Below, one piece after another: positions 1-9,726 of a stretch of 64,000 bases of DNA. The DNA comes from Gluconobacter oxydans. Its GTDB lineage: Bacteria > Pseudomonadota > Alphaproteobacteria > Acetobacterales > Acetobacteraceae. Every line of letters begins with the position of its first letter. The stretch's first letter is position 1. The translations under genes and the position numbers were made by a program. The stretch is taken from positions 1 to 64,000 of the forward strand of contig NZ_BJNM01000007.1 in assembly GCF_006539685.1 (NCBI RefSeq), written 5' to 3'. The notes beneath the pieces are model-generated. The model ran no database searches. It was not told the DNA's origin and was given only the letters and a program-made list of their open reading frames with translations.

Positions 1-543
1 CTCAAGCGGGTCCATCCGCTGGGGAAGGCGCCTGTTCTGGTGGACGGGGATGTGGTGCTGCCGGAATCGGGAGCCATCATCGAATATGTTCTCAATCGGT
101 ATGGCAATGGGCGTCTGATGCCGGCGGTGAAGACGTCTGACTGGGTGCGGTTCGTGTTCTGGCTGCACTATGCGGAGGGCTCTGCCATGCCGCCGCTTCT
201 GCTGAAGCTGATTTTCCAGATGGTGCCGGAGAAGGTGCCGTTCCTGCTGCGGCCTCTGGTCAGAAAGATCGCCTCGGGGGCGCAGAAGGGATTTGTGGAT
301 CCGCAACTGCTTCTGAATATGGATTTCTGGGAGAGCGAGCTTGCGAAAACCGGCTGGTTCGCAGGAACGGATCTGAGTGGAGCGGATATCCAGATGAGTT
401 TTCCGCTTGAGGCAGCCGCTTCACGGGCCGGAGCGCTGCTCGGGCGGCCGAATGTGCGGGCGTTTCTGGAACGGATCCATGCCCGTCCGGCCTATCGCCG
501 GGCGATCGAAAAGGGTGGCCCTTACGCTTACGCGAAGCCGTAA
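1..543 (+). CDS. glutathione S-transferase family protein (5' end outside window)
   Basis: The reading frame is open from base 1, so only the last 180 residues are present; a GTG at 40 is internal, because homology continues upstream of it. The visible part begins in the thioredoxin-like domain with the cis-proline loop (GKAPVL) and the ESGAI motif, which in GSTs binds the gamma-glutamyl part of glutathione. The all-helical C-terminal domain follows, with DLSGADIQMSFPLE typical of the family. The likely role is cytosolic glutathione conjugation or reduction; the substrate cannot be read from sequence. It converges on purN with 18 bases between the stop codons. Confidence 0.85.
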   Translation, partial: LKRVHPLGKAPVLVDGDVVLPESGAIIEYVLNRYGNGRLMPAVKTSDWVRFVFWLHYAEGSAMPPLLLKLIFQMVPEKVPFLLRPLVRKIASGAQKGFVDPQLLLNMDFWESELAKTGWFAGTDLSGADIQMSFPLEAAASRAGALLGRPNVRAFLERIHARPAYRRAIEKGGPYAYAKP

Positions 544-551
544 AGGGCCAC
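515..551. terminator. candidate hairpin between convergent GST and purN genes
   Basis: GTGGCCCTT (515-523) is complementary to AAGGGCCAC (543-551), enclosing a 19-base loop and spanning the GST stop codon. It lies between convergent genes but lacks a clear T-run on either strand, so a terminator role is only a suggestion. Confidence 0.3.
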
Positions 552-561
552 GGTAGATGCT

Positions 562-1194
562 TTATTTCGCGAAAACGTCGCAGATCATTTCCAGCACCTC
601 CGGGTATAGCAGGTGTTCCTGCTCCAGAACGCGGGCGGCGAGGGTTTCGGGGGTGTCGTTTTCAAGGACGGGAACGCTCGCCTGTCCGAGGATTGGGCCT
701 TCGTCCACGCCGGATGTGACGAGATGGACCGTGCAGCCATGCTCTTTCACGCCGGCCTTGATAGCGGCTTCGTGGGTGTGCAGGCCGGGGAAGGCGGGCA
801 GGAGGCTGGGGTGGATGTTGAGCATCCTGTCTTCCCAGGCCTTGACCAGCCAAGGCGTCAGGACGCGCATGTAGCCGGCGAGGACGACCAGCATGGCGCC
901 CGAAGCCTGAAGGGCGGCGTCGATTTCGCGCTCGTGGGCCTCGCGGTCCTTGCCAAACGGCTTGTGGTCGATGACGAGGGTCTTCAGGCCCGCTGCTTCG
1001 GCGACTTCAAGGCCCGGAGCATCCGGACGATTACTGAGAACCAGCACGATTTCAGCCGGATAGTCCGGACGGGCGCAGGCTTCGATCAGGGCGCGCATGT
1101 TGCTGCCGCGGCCGCTGATGAGGATCGCGATGGGGACTTTCTCGGTCTTTTTGGCCGGAGCTTTCGCTCTGGTTCTGGAATGCGGCTTCTTCAT
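562..1194 (-). CDS. purN: phosphoribosylglycinamide formyltransferase
   Basis: The protein has 210 residues. It transfers a formyl group from 10-formyl-THF to GAR in purine synthesis. Family marks in order are the phosphate loop [14 protein letters not shown] after a Lys/Arg-rich extension of about 20 residues, [25 protein letters not shown] with the catalytic Asn and His, and VDEGPIL with the catalytic Asp. The ATG at 1194 was chosen because it overlaps the purM stop as ATGA, the usual coupling in this region. Longer upstream reading in this frame only shadows purM. The extension before the phosphate loop is the one odd feature. Confidence 0.95.
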   Translation of the reverse strand: MKKPHSRTRAKAPAKKTEKVPIAILISGRGSNMRALIEACARPDYPAEIVLVLSNRPDAPGLEVAEAAGLKTLVIDHKPFGKDREAHEREIDAALQASGAMLVVLAGYMRVLTPWLVKAWEDRMLNIHPSLLPAFPGLHTHEAAIKAGVKEHGCTVHLVTSGVDEGPILGQASVPVLENDTPETLAARVLEQEHLLYPEVLEMICDVFAK

Positions 1195-2264
1195 GCGAAG
1201 GAGACCGGTGCGGTCAGGGTGTAGGCGTCGTCGGAGCGGACGATCTGGCCCATGAGGAAGCCGGTTTCTCCACGGGCATTCAGTTCGGCCATGACCTTTT
1301 CGGGCTCGGACGTGACGAGCACCATGCCGATGCCGCAGTTGAAGACGCGGAGCATTTCGTCGGCGGCGACATTGCCGGTTTCGGCCAGCCAGCGGAACAC
1401 GGGCGGGACGATCCATGCGGAGCCATCGATGCGCACGCCGAGGCCTTCGGGCAGGACGCGGGGCAGGTTGCCGGGCAGGCCGCCGCCGGTGATGTGGGCG
1501 CAGCCGCGGAGCAGGCCCTTCGCGTGCAGGTCCAGAACCGTGCGGACATAGAGTTTCGTGGGTGTCAGCAGGGCTTCGGCGAGGGTGTGGCCTTCGGCGA
1601 AGGGAGCCGGGTCGTTCCAGCCGAGGCCGGAGCGGCGCACGACTTCGCGGACCAGTGAAAAACCGTTGGAATGGACGCCGGATGACGGCAGGCCGATCAG
1701 CGTGTCGCCCTCGGCGATGTTGGCGGGGAGCAGGTTGTTTCGCTCTGCCGCACCGACGCTGAAACCTGCGAGGTCGTAATGGCCGGGGGCGTACATGCCC
1801 GGCATTTCGGCCGTTTCACCACCGACGAGGGCGCAGCCGGACTCGGCGCAGCCCTTGGCGATGCCCTTCACGACTGTGGCAGCCGCCTCGACGGAGAGCT
1901 TTCCGGTGGCGAGATAGTCCAGGAAGAACAGCGGGGTGGCGCCCTGCACAACGAGATCGTTGACGCACATGGCGACGAGGTCGATCCCGACTTCGTCATG
2001 CTTGCCGGCTTCGATGGCGACCATCAGCTTGGTGCCGACGCCGTCGGTGCAGCTGACGAGGACGGGATCGGTGAAGCCTGCGGCCTTGAGATCGAAAAGG
2101 GCGCCGAAGCCGCCTAGGCCGCCCATGGTGCCGGGACGGTTCGTGGCCTTGGCTGCGGGCTTGATCGCATCGACCAGCGCATCGCCTGCGGCGATGTCCA
2201 CGCCGGCCTGTGCGTAGCTTGCGCCGCAGCTCGTGCCGGGGGAGATGTCAGGCTGATCGGTCAT
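1191..2264 (-). CDS. purM: phosphoribosylformylglycinamidine cyclo-ligase (AIR synthetase)
   Basis: The protein has 357 residues, normal for PurM. It closes the imidazole ring of FGAM with ATP to give AIR. Visible motifs are [30 protein letters not shown] in the ATP/metal site, and [15 protein letters not shown] near the C-terminus. The ATG at 2264 gives [10 protein letters not shown]; further upstream the frame is Arg-rich and non-conserved, so it was rejected. purN follows with a 4-base overlap, and the divergent hda starts about 85 bases upstream, so the promoters for both directions should lie in 2265-2348. Confidence 0.95.
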   Translation of the reverse strand: MTDQPDISPGTSCGASYAQAGVDIAAGDALVDAIKPAAKATNRPGTMGGLGGFGALFDLKAAGFTDPVLVSCTDGVGTKLMVAIEAGKHDEVGIDLVAMCVNDLVVQGATPLFFLDYLATGKLSVEAAATVVKGIAKGCAESGCALVGGETAEMPGMYAPGHYDLAGFSVGAAERNNLLPANIAEGDTLIGLPSSGVHSNGFSLVREVVRRSGLGWNDPAPFAEGHTLAEALLTPTKLYVRTVLDLHAKGLLRGCAHITGGGLPGNLPRVLPEGLGVRIDGSAWIVPPVFRWLAETGNVAADEMLRVFNCGIGMVLVTSEPEKVMAELNARGETGFLMGQIVRSDDAYTLTAPVSFA

Positions 2265-2348
2265 GGTCGAAGGTTCCCGCTGGTTGACGTGACGCCGTTC
2301 TAGAGCATCCTGCGCGCTGGCGGAACGCCTGTTTGAAGGCGTAACGGC

Positions 2349-3128
2349 ATGAAAAAGGGACCTGGGATGACGAAACGGGATGCTGGCAGGGCCACGGGCG
2401 GGGATGCGGTGCCGGAATCCGGCGCTGTCGGCCGGGAGCATCATCGTGGACGCTCGGCCGTTCAGATGGCGTTTCCGTTGCGTCGTGTGACGGCCATGAC
2501 GTCCGAGCGTTTCATCAACGGGCCGTCCAATGCGGCCGCGCGGGCCTGGCTGGCGCGGAACCAGTGGCCTGACGGGCGGCTCTGGCTCTGGGGGTCTTCG
2601 GGGACGGGGAAGACGCATCTCCTGACGGCCTGGGCGCATGAGCATGACGCTACGGTGCTGGATGCGCGGCTGTTTTCCACGTCTTCGGCAGGCGGGCGGA
2701 TCCGGGTGCAGGGGAATCTTGCGATCGACAATGCCGATTCGCCCGGAGACGAGGCGACCATGCTGCATCTGCTGAACGATGCGTTCTCGCAGGGAGACCG
2801 GGTTCTGATGGCGGGGCGGCTTCCGCCGTCGCGCAGTCATTTCATGCTGCCGGATCTGGCGAGCCGTCTGAGGGCGACGGCGACCACGGCGACGGGCGAG
2901 CCCGAGGATGATCTGCGGGCGACACTGCTGCTGTCTCTGCTGGCGGACCGGCAGCTTGTGGTGTCGCAGACGGTGACGGAATGGCTGTGGCGGCATCTGC
3001 CGCGGACGGGCAATGCGCTGGTCTCGGCGGTGGAGCGGCTGGACGAGGCCGCTCTGGCGCGCAAGCGGCCGATTACGCGGGCGCTGGCGATGGAAATGCT
3101 GCCGGATCTTCTGACGCCCGAGGGGTAG
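2349..3128 (+). CDS. Hda/DnaA-like regulatory ATPase of replication initiation
   Basis: The protein has 259 residues. A Walker A loop ([11 protein letters not shown]) and a Walker B-like segment (LAIDNAD) sit in a short AAA+ domain that resembles DnaA without its DNA-binding domain, as in Hda/HdaA. In that family the protein binds the DNA clamp and promotes ATP hydrolysis by DnaA. The first 45 residues or so look non-conserved; the ATG at 2367, or a later start, is possible. The position divergent from purMN and upstream of ppk matches the usual alphaproteobacterial hdaA neighbourhood. Confidence is high for the family and moderate for the start. Confidence 0.8.
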   Translation: MKKGPGMTKRDAGRATGGDAVPESGAVGREHHRGRSAVQMAFPLRRVTAMTSERFINGPSNAAARAWLARNQWPDGRLWLWGSSGTGKTHLLTAWAHEHDATVLDARLFSTSSAGGRIRVQGNLAIDNADSPGDEATMLHLLNDAFSQGDRVLMAGRLPPSRSHFMLPDLASRLRATATTATGEPEDDLRATLLLSLLADRQLVVSQTVTEWLWRHLPRTGNALVSAVERLDEAALARKRPITRALAMEMLPDLLTPEG

Positions 3129-3157
3129 GCGTCATGGGAGTGACACAAAAACTCCGT

Positions 3158-3181
3158 TTGACATGCCTATCCCGCGGCATG
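3158..3181 (+). promoter_or_regulatory. TTGACA element with overlapping CATGCC/GGCATG dyad upstream of ppk
   Basis: A consensus -35-like TTGACA (3158-3163) overlaps an inverted repeat CATGCC (3162-3167) and GGCATG (3176-3181). It stands 8 bases before the first possible ppk start. No good -10 lies at 17 bases, so this may be an operator, a promoter or chance. Confidence 0.25.
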
Positions 3182-3188
3182 ACCTTTT

Positions 3189-5519
3189 ATGCGATCCGTA
3201 TTTCTGTGTGTTCCGGAAGACCCCATCGTGACGACTGACGATTCCCGGCCTGCTCCGCGCCGCCGTTCCCCCCGCAAACCCCGCAATGCCGTGACCCCGG
3301 CGCAGAACCGCGGGCGCCGTCGGCAGACGGCCGCGGCACGGGCTGAAGACTACGCGCATATGCCGACATCGCCGGAGCGGTTCCTCAACCGGGAGCTGTC
3401 CTGGCTCGACTTCAACCAGCGCGTCATCGATGAGGCGGAAAACCCCCGCAATCCGCTGCTGGAGCGGGTGCGGTTTCTGTCCATCAGTTCCAGCAATCTC
3501 GACGAGTTCTATTCCGTGCGTGTGGCCGGTCTGGTGGGGCAGGTGCGCGAGGGGACGGTCGTCCGCAGTCCTGACGGGCTGACGCCGGCCCAGCAGCTTT
3601 CGCAGGTGCGGCAGAAGGCCCGGCATCTTCTGGCCGAGCAGCAGCGTGTCTGGCATGTGCTGGAAGGGGAGCTGAAGGAGGCGGGGATCGTCATCCTGCC
3701 GACCGACTCCCTGGACGAGACCGATCTGGCGCAGCTGTCCACGCTGTTTGACGAGCGGGTCTTCCCGGTGCTGACGCCGATGGCGGTCGATCCGTCCCAT
3801 CCGCTGCCGTTCATTCCCAATATGGGCCTCGCGCTGCACATGCGCCTGAAGGACGCTGCATCTTCGGCGCATGTCATGGATGGTCTGATCCTGCTTCCGG
3901 CGCAGGTGCCCCGGTTCCTGCGTCTTCCGGCGCGGCTGAAGGAAGGGCAGGAGACGCCGGATCAGATCCGTTTCGTGCTGCTTGAGGATCTCATCACGCT
4001 GTTTGCCGGGCGTCTGTTCCCGGGATTGGTGATCGGGGCGGCGGGTGTGCTGCGTGTGATCCGCGATACGGATGTGGAGTTCGAGGATGAGGCCGAGGAT
4101 CTGGTGCGGTCTTACGAGACGGCGCTGAAGCAGCGTCGGCGCGGCGTGTGCATTCATCTTGCGCTGGATCGCAAGCTGCCGGACACACTGGGTCGCGAGA
4201 TGGGCGAAGAACTTGGCGTGGGCGAAGAGGACGTTGTCGTCCTGCCCTCTTTCGTGGGGGTGACGGATCTCAAGCAGCTCATCGTGGATGACCGTCCGGA
4301 TCTGGTGTTCCCGCCTTATACGCCGCGCTTTCCCGAGCGTGTTCTGGATTATGACGGTGACTGTTTTGCGGCGATCCGGGCGAAGGACATGCTGGTCCAT
4401 CATCCGTTCGAGAGCTTTGACGTGGTGGTGCAGTTCCTGCGTCAGGCCGCGCTGGACCCGAACGTGCTGGCGATCAAGCAGACGCTGTACCGGACGTCCC
4501 GCGACAGCCCGATCGTGCATGCGCTGATCGAGGCGGCGGAAGCTGGCAAGTCGGTCACGGCGATGGTCGAGCTGCGGGCGCGGTTTGACGAGGAGGCCAA
4601 TATCCGCCTGTCGCGCGCGCTTGAGGCAGCGGGCGTGCAGGTCGTGTTCGGGTTTGCGCATCTCAAGACGCATGCCAAGCTGAGCCTTGTGGTCCGGCGT
4701 GAGAACGGGTCGTTGCGGTCCTATGCGCATTTTGGAACCGGAAATTACCATCCGATTACGGCGCGGATTTATACGGATCTGTCGTTCTTTACCTGTGATC
4801 CGAAGCTGGCATCGGACTCGGCGCGTCTGTTCAACTACATGACGGGCTATGCCATCCCGGCGAAAATGGATGCGCTGGCGTTCTCGCCCATCACCATCCG
4901 CTCCACACTGGAGCAGCTGATCCAGGACGAGATCGACCATGCGAAGGCAGGGCGGCCGGGGCGGATCTGGCTGAAGATGAACAGCCTTGTGGATGCCGAA
5001 CTGATCGATCGCCTGTACAAGGCGTCGCAGGCGGGAGTGAAGATCATCGGGATTATCCGGGGAATCTGCTGTCTGCGTCCTGGTGTGCCGGGTCTTTCGG
5101 ATAATATCGAAATCAAGTCGATTGTCGGGCGTTTTCTGGAACATGCGCGGGTTTTTGCCTTCGGAAACGGGCATCGGATGCCGTCTCACAAGGCAAAAGT
5201 TTTCATTTCTTCTGCAGACTGGATGGTGCGGAACATGGACTGGAGGGTAGAAGCCATGGTGCCCATCACGAACCCGACGGTCCATGCGCAGATTCTTGGC
5301 CAGATCATGACGATGAACATCAAGGACAACCTTCAGAGCTGGACGCTCAAGAGGGACGGCTACTGGCATCGGGTTTCGCCGGGCGCACATCCTTTCTCCG
5401 CCCACGAATACTTCATGAACAATCCGTCCCTGTCCGGCCGAGGATCGGCTGCGCGGGAGAAGGTCCTTCCGGAGGCGCGTCGCCCCCGTGAGCGGCCTGA
5501 CAGGATTCTGGAAGACTGA
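3189..5519 (+). CDS. ppk: polyphosphate kinase 1
   Basis: The protein has 776 residues from this ATG. It reversibly polymerises the ATP gamma-phosphate into polyphosphate. The conserved N-terminal domain begins at FLNRELSWLDFNQRV (about residue 63), so the first ~60 residues are a basic Arg/Pro-rich extension. GTG at 3228 or ATG at 3360 are alternative starts, and no start has a strong ribosome-binding site. The catalytic region contains THAKLSLVVRR with the phosphorylated His, YAHFGTGNYHP, and SHKAKVFISSADWM. ppx follows after 5 bases, so polymer synthesis and breakdown are encoded together. Confidence 0.95.
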   Translation: MRSVFLCVPEDPIVTTDDSRPAPRRRSPRKPRNAVTPAQNRGRRRQTAAARAEDYAHMPTSPERFLNRELSWLDFNQRVIDEAENPRNPLLERVRFLSISSSNLDEFYSVRVAGLVGQVREGTVVRSPDGLTPAQQLSQVRQKARHLLAEQQRVWHVLEGELKEAGIVILPTDSLDETDLAQLSTLFDERVFPVLTPMAVDPSHPLPFIPNMGLALHMRLKDAASSAHVMDGLILLPAQVPRFLRLPARLKEGQETPDQIRFVLLEDLITLFAGRLFPGLVIGAAGVLRVIRDTDVEFEDEAEDLVRSYETALKQRRRGVCIHLALDRKLPDTLGREMGEELGVGEEDVVVLPSFVGVTDLKQLIVDDRPDLVFPPYTPRFPERVLDYDGDCFAAIRAKDMLVHHPFESFDVVVQFLRQAALDPNVLAIKQTLYRTSRDSPIVHALIEAAEAGKSVTAMVELRARFDEEANIRLSRALEAAGVQVVFGFAHLKTHAKLSLVVRRENGSLRSYAHFGTGNYHPITARIYTDLSFFTCDPKLASDSARLFNYMTGYAIPAKMDALAFSPITIRSTLEQLIQDEIDHAKAGRPGRIWLKMNSLVDAELIDRLYKASQAGVKIIGIIRGICCLRPGVPGLSDNIEIKSIVGRFLEHARVFAFGNGHRMPSHKAKVFISSADWMVRNMDWRVEAMVPITNPTVHAQILGQIMTMNIKDNLQSWTLKRDGYWHRVSPGAHPFSAHEYFMNNPSLSGRGSAAREKVLPEARRPRERPDRILED

Positions 5520-5524
5520 TCTGC

Positions 5525-7003
5525 ATGTCCTCATCTTCACAGCGTTCCGCCATTGTCGATCTCGGTTCAAACTCGGTCCGGCTGGTTGTTTTTGAAGGGG
5601 TGACGCGCAACCCCCTTCCGATCTTCAACGAGAAGGTCACGCTCAAGCTGGGGCGTGGCCTGGATGCGACGGGCCGTCTCAATGACGAGGGCGTGGCGCT
5701 GGCGATGGACGTGCTGGGGCGGTTCCATACCGTTGCCCGCGCCATGGGCGCCGAGCCTTTCGAGGTTCTCGCTACGGCCGCCGTCCGCGACGCGTCCAAC
5801 GGTCCGGACTTCGTGGATGCGATCCGTGCCCGGATGCCGGGTGTGCCGATCCGGGTTCTGGAAGGAACCGAGGAAGCCGATTATGCGGCGCGGGGCGTGC
5901 TGTGCGGGCTGCCGGAAGCGAACGGGTTGGTGGCCGATATCGGCGGCGGATCGCTGGAGTTGATCCACGTTGCCGACGGTCAGTATTTCGAGGCCGTGAC
6001 GACCAAGCTGGGGGTGATCCGGCTGCATGACCGTGCAAAGGGCAGTATCGAGCGGGCGGCTGAAATCGCGAACGAACTTCTGGCAGCCGTGAACTGGCTT
6101 CCGGGTATGACGGGCCGGCCGCTTTATCTGGTGGGCGGGGCGTTCCGGGCTCTGGCGCGACTGCAGATCGCGCGGACGCAGTATCCGCTGAACCTCGTGC
6201 ATCTGTTTACCCTCTCGGAAGGGGAGGCGCGGGAGATGGCGGATTGGGTCATTGCCTCGCCCCGTCGTACTCTGGAGAAGCTTCCCGGCGCGCCGCGCAA
6301 GCGTCTGGCGGATGCGCCGTTTGCGGCGGTCGTGCTGCGCTGCCTGATGGAGCGGGTGCGTCCGTCCAAGGTCGTGTTCAGCGTCGATGGGCTGCGCGAG
6401 GGCTGGTACATGCGCCATGTCGCGTCTTCGGTCGCGGAGCTTGATCCGATGACGGATCTGGCGGCGGAGATGGCCAACCGTCTGGCGCGCAGTGCGTCGC
6501 TGGCCGAGCCTCTGGTGAGCTGGACGGCGCCGCTGTTCCGCGACGAGACCCGGACCCAGAAGCGCCTGCGCGAACTGGCCTGCATGCTCTCTGACATCGG
6601 GTCCTACGATCATCCCGAATACAGGGCGGAGCAGACTTACCGGCGTGTGATGCATGGGCATGGCGTGGGCTTTGACCACAGCGCGCGGGCTTTCATCGGG
6701 CTGACGCTGGCCGTGCGTTACGAAGTCTCCATGGACTCTCCCCTGATCGAACCTTCCCGGCAGCTTCTGTCGCGTTCGGAAATCGAGCGTGCGGTGCGGC
6801 TGGGTCTGGCGCTCCGGCTGGCGTATACACTCTGTGCAGGGACGAAGGTCCTGCTCGATGAGTGCAGGCTTCTCGTGGAAGATGGAACGCTCGTGCTGGT
6901 TCTGGGCGCGCGCAGCGTCCGGGCGGCAGGCAGCGCGGTCCGTCGTCGTTTCGAGAGGCTGGCGGCTGCGATGCAGCTTGAATGTCAGGTAAGGGAAGAA
7001 TGA
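5525..7003 (+). CDS. ppx: exopolyphosphatase (Ppx/GppA family)
   Basis: The protein has 492 residues. It hydrolyses terminal phosphates from polyphosphate, or pppGpp in GppA relatives. The actin-like fold shows the first phosphate loop as DLGSNSVRLVVFEG near the N-terminus and the second as VADIGGGSLELI near residue 140. The C-terminal half is HD-like and helical, as in long Ppx proteins. It is encoded 5 bases after ppk and its stop overlaps the next start as ATGA, so ppk-ppx-cdh probably form one transcript. Ppx and GppA cannot be separated by sequence alone, but context favours Ppx. Confidence 0.92.
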   Translation: MSSSSQRSAIVDLGSNSVRLVVFEGVTRNPLPIFNEKVTLKLGRGLDATGRLNDEGVALAMDVLGRFHTVARAMGAEPFEVLATAAVRDASNGPDFVDAIRARMPGVPIRVLEGTEEADYAARGVLCGLPEANGLVADIGGGSLELIHVADGQYFEAVTTKLGVIRLHDRAKGSIERAAEIANELLAAVNWLPGMTGRPLYLVGGAFRALARLQIARTQYPLNLVHLFTLSEGEAREMADWVIASPRRTLEKLPGAPRKRLADAPFAAVVLRCLMERVRPSKVVFSVDGLREGWYMRHVASSVAELDPMTDLAAEMANRLARSASLAEPLVSWTAPLFRDETRTQKRLRELACMLSDIGSYDHPEYRAEQTYRRVMHGHGVGFDHSARAFIGLTLAVRYEVSMDSPLIEPSRQLLSRSEIERAVRLGLALRLAYTLCAGTKVLLDECRLLVEDGTLVLVLGARSVRAAGSAVRRRFERLAAAMQLECQVREE

Positions 7004-7764
7004 GTTTGCGGAATTACGGGACGGTGGCCAGGGTTGGTTTTCTGGCGGCAGCGGTTGTGTTCGGGCTGTCAGGGTGTGGCAAGTCCCATGACCGGGGTGC
7101 GCTGTGGAAAGTCGTGCATGGACGGTGCGCGCCCGATGCTGCTCACAAGCCCTGCACGGTCTATGACGAAAAAGACGGCTATGCCCTGCTTAAGGACAAG
7201 ACCGGGCGTGGGCAGTATCTCGTGATCCCGACGCAGAAGGTTCCGGGCGTTGAAGATCCCGTTCTGCTGAAGCCCGAGACGCCAAACTATTTCGCCGAAG
7301 CCTGGGCAGAGCGCGGGCATGTGGCGCAGTCTTACGGGTTCGAAATCCCGGATGCCCATCTGTCGATGGCCATCAATTCGCGTCCAGGCCGCACGCAGGA
7401 TCAGCTGCATATCCATCTGGACTGTCTGACGGCCTATGCCCGTGCCGAACTCGACAAGAACATGATCACCGAGACTTGGTCGCTTGTGTCGCTGTATGGC
7501 CATCCGTACCGGGCGCGGATCGTGCCGTCGCTGGATCCGTCGCCGTTCCGGGTGATTGCGGCCGATGACATGTCCATCCACACGCTCGTCATCACGCCGG
7601 CCAAGCATGGCGGGTTCATCCTGCTCGATGACATGGCGCATGTCTTCGATCATGGATCGGGCGAGGAGCTTCAGGATCATGAATGTCATCTTGATGATCC
7701 GCACCACAAAACCATGATCATGGATGGCATGGATATGGGCGAGCATCCCAACGGCATGATGTAA
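7000..7764 (+). CDS. cdh: CDP-diacylglycerol pyrophosphatase-like lipoprotein
   Basis: The protein has 254 residues. It has a signal peptide ending in a lipobox (GLSGC), so it is probably a membrane-anchored periplasmic lipoprotein. QLHIHLDCL supplies the HxHxD signature of the HIT-related Cdh family, which cleaves CDP-diacylglycerol to phosphatidate and CMP. The start at 7000 follows AAGGGAAG directly and overlaps the ppx stop as ATGA; the in-frame ATG at 6982 is less likely. The C-terminal tail is rich in His, Met and Asp (for example MIMDGMDMGEHPNGMM), which could bind metal. Family confidence is good; the gene symbol rests on family resemblance. Confidence 0.8.
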   Translation: MSLRNYGTVARVGFLAAAVVFGLSGCGKSHDRGALWKVVHGRCAPDAAHKPCTVYDEKDGYALLKDKTGRGQYLVIPTQKVPGVEDPVLLKPETPNYFAEAWAERGHVAQSYGFEIPDAHLSMAINSRPGRTQDQLHIHLDCLTAYARAELDKNMITETWSLVSLYGHPYRARIVPSLDPSPFRVIAADDMSIHTLVITPAKHGGFILLDDMAHVFDHGSGEELQDHECHLDDPHHKTMIMDGMDMGEHPNGMM

Positions 7765-7845
7765 AACAACTTTTGGTTGTTCCGGCATTCCGGGTATGGC
7801 AGGGTTCGATCAATCTCGAACAATCTGCACTCCCGGAGACCGGTC

Positions 7846-9012
7846 TTGAAACTGGCAGCGAAATCGCCACCAAACCGGCCCCTGCTGTCGCTCGCCGTTG
7901 GCGCCTTTGCCATCGGCACGACAGAATTTACCCCGATGGGCCTTCTGCCCGTCATCGCCCATGGTCTTCAGGTCAGCGTTCCCAAGGCCGGCGGCCTGGT
8001 GACGGCCTATGCGATGGGCGTGATGATCGGCGCGCCCGTCATTACGCTCCTGATGGCGCGGTTCCGGCGCAAGCTGGCCCTGATCCTGCTGATGGGGCTG
8101 TATGTGGCGGGGAACCTGCTCTCCGCCATTTCCAACAGCTATGAACTGCTGTTTGCGGCCCGTGTCCTGACCAGTCTGGCGCATGGTGCGTTTTTCGGGC
8201 TTGGTGCGGTTGAAGCCTCGCTGTCGGTGGCGCCTTCCCGGCGGGCGAGTGCGGTGGCGTCCATGTTCATGGGGCTGACGATCGCCAACATCATCGGTGT
8301 TCCGGCGGCAACCTGGCTGGGGCTGAATTTCGGCTGGCACAGCGCCTTTGGCGTGACGGCAATGCTGGGGCTTGTGACCATGCTGGCCGTGCAGTTTGCG
8401 CTGCCAGCCCGCGAGGTCGGTCCGGCGCCGGAAGTCGGTCGCGAACTGCGGGTGCTCGTGAAGGGCAATGTGCTTCTGGCACTGCTGACGACCGCAATCG
8501 GGGCAGGGGCGATGTTCGTCCTCTACACCTATATCGCGCCGATCCTTGAGCACATCACCCATGCGAGCCCGACGGTCATTACCGTGGCGCTGATGCTGAC
8601 GGGTGTCGGGTTCTCCATCGGCAATGCCGTGGGTGGACGGAGTGCGGATCGCTCGCTGGACGGAAGCCTGCTGGTCTTTTTCCCGATCCTTGGCGTCATC
8701 ATGCTGATCTTCCCCTGGATGGCGCAGACCGTGCCGGGCGCGCTGTTTGCGTCGCTTTTGTGGGGGGCCTCCACGTTTTCGCTGATGCCCGCGCTTCAGA
8801 TGCGGGTGATGCAGGCCGCGCATGATGCGCCGGCTCTGGCGTCGTCCATGAATATTGGGGCGTTCAATCTTGGAAACGCCATTGGCGCGGCCTTGGGAGG
8901 GATCGCGCTGTCCATGGGGTTGGGCTACAGCGGTGTTTCCGTTATCGGAACGGCTCTGGCCCTGGTCGGGGTCGGTCTTGTTCTTCTGTCACGAAAGGTG
9001 GCTCCTCCATGA
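7846..9012 (+). CDS. MFS efflux permease, DHA1 family (AraJ/sugar-efflux type)
   Basis: The protein has 388 residues with about 12 hydrophobic segments. The opening GAFAIGTTEFTPMGLLPVIA matches the TTEF.xMGLLP signature of the AraJ/SetA-like DHA1 group of drug or sugar exporters. No ATG precedes the first membrane segment. The TTG at 7846 has GGAGA seven bases before it and was preferred over the TTG at 7777, which would add 23 residues. Its stop overlaps the next gene as ATGA. The substrate is unknown. Confidence 0.85.
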   Translation: MKLAAKSPPNRPLLSLAVGAFAIGTTEFTPMGLLPVIAHGLQVSVPKAGGLVTAYAMGVMIGAPVITLLMARFRRKLALILLMGLYVAGNLLSAISNSYELLFAARVLTSLAHGAFFGLGAVEASLSVAPSRRASAVASMFMGLTIANIIGVPAATWLGLNFGWHSAFGVTAMLGLVTMLAVQFALPAREVGPAPEVGRELRVLVKGNVLLALLTTAIGAGAMFVLYTYIAPILEHITHASPTVITVALMLTGVGFSIGNAVGGRSADRSLDGSLLVFFPILGVIMLIFPWMAQTVPGALFASLLWGASTFSLMPALQMRVMQAAHDAPALASSMNIGAFNLGNAIGAALGGIALSMGLGYSGVSVIGTALALVGVGLVLLSRKVAPP

Positions 9013-9695
9013 TCCGTTCTCTCCTGCTCGCCACCAGCCTGTTTGTCGGTGGCGCCATGTCGCCTCTGGCTGCCATGGCCGCACAGCCCGCGAATGTGGG
9101 CGATGCCATTCTGGCCGCCAGTGCCTATCACGACAGTGGCGACTATCAGCATGATTTCGATGTCGTTGTTGCACAGGCCCGTCAGTGGATTGACGAGACT
9201 GCGCCGAAGACGCGACGCCCCGCCATCGTGCTCGATATTGACGAGACGACGCTGTCCAACTGGGACGAGATCCGGGCCAATGATTTCGGGTATATTGCGG
9301 CTGGTCCCTGCGACGCCCTGCCCAAGGGGCCGTGTGGCGCGGATGCCTGGGAGAAGAGCGGGAGGGCTCCTGCTTTTGCGTCCACGCGGGCGCTGATCGA
9401 GGATGCGCAGGCTCATCATGTCGCGGTGTTTTTCGTGACGGGGCGACATGAGGATGAGCGCGAGGCCACGGAGCGGAACCTGCATCTGGCGGGAATCCGG
9501 CACTGGGACGGGCTGTATCTGCGGCCGATGACGTCTCATGGTTATGCGGCGCTGTACAAGACGCCGACGCGCGAGCGCATCGAGCGCAAGGGCTATACAA
9601 TCATTGCAAGCCTCGGGGACCAGCCGTCCGATCTGAGCGGAGGCTATGCGAAAAAGGGTTTCCTTCTGCCCAATCCGTTCTATCGTATTCCGTAA
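9009..9695 (+). CDS. secreted HAD-superfamily acid phosphatase
   Basis: The protein has 228 residues. A Sec signal peptide (cleavage probably after AMAA, near residue 25) sends it to the periplasm. HAD motif I is VLDIDETTLSNW, with two Asp as nucleophile and acid/base; motif II is FVTGRHEDER; and the C-terminal GDQPSDLSGG supplies the metal-binding acidic residues. This arrangement matches the acid phosphatase B/lipoprotein e(P4) group, which dephosphorylates nucleotides and other phosphomonoesters. It overlaps the efflux permease by 4 bases and so is probably co-transcribed with it. The natural substrate is unknown. Confidence 0.88.
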   Translation: MIRSLLLATSLFVGGAMSPLAAMAAQPANVGDAILAASAYHDSGDYQHDFDVVVAQARQWIDETAPKTRRPAIVLDIDETTLSNWDEIRANDFGYIAAGPCDALPKGPCGADAWEKSGRAPAFASTRALIEDAQAHHVAVFFVTGRHEDEREATERNLHLAGIRHWDGLYLRPMTSHGYAALYKTPTRERIERKGYTIIASLGDQPSDLSGGYAKKGFLLPNPFYRIP

Positions 9696-9726
9696 CGTTA
9701 TGTAATTTCCCGAAACGGAATCCGGT

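Noticed and set aside
3132-5570. 812-codon open frame on the minus strand opposite ppk
   Set aside because: It is Arg/His/Gln-rich with no domain and exactly mirrors ppk; it is a shadow of biased GC-rich codons.
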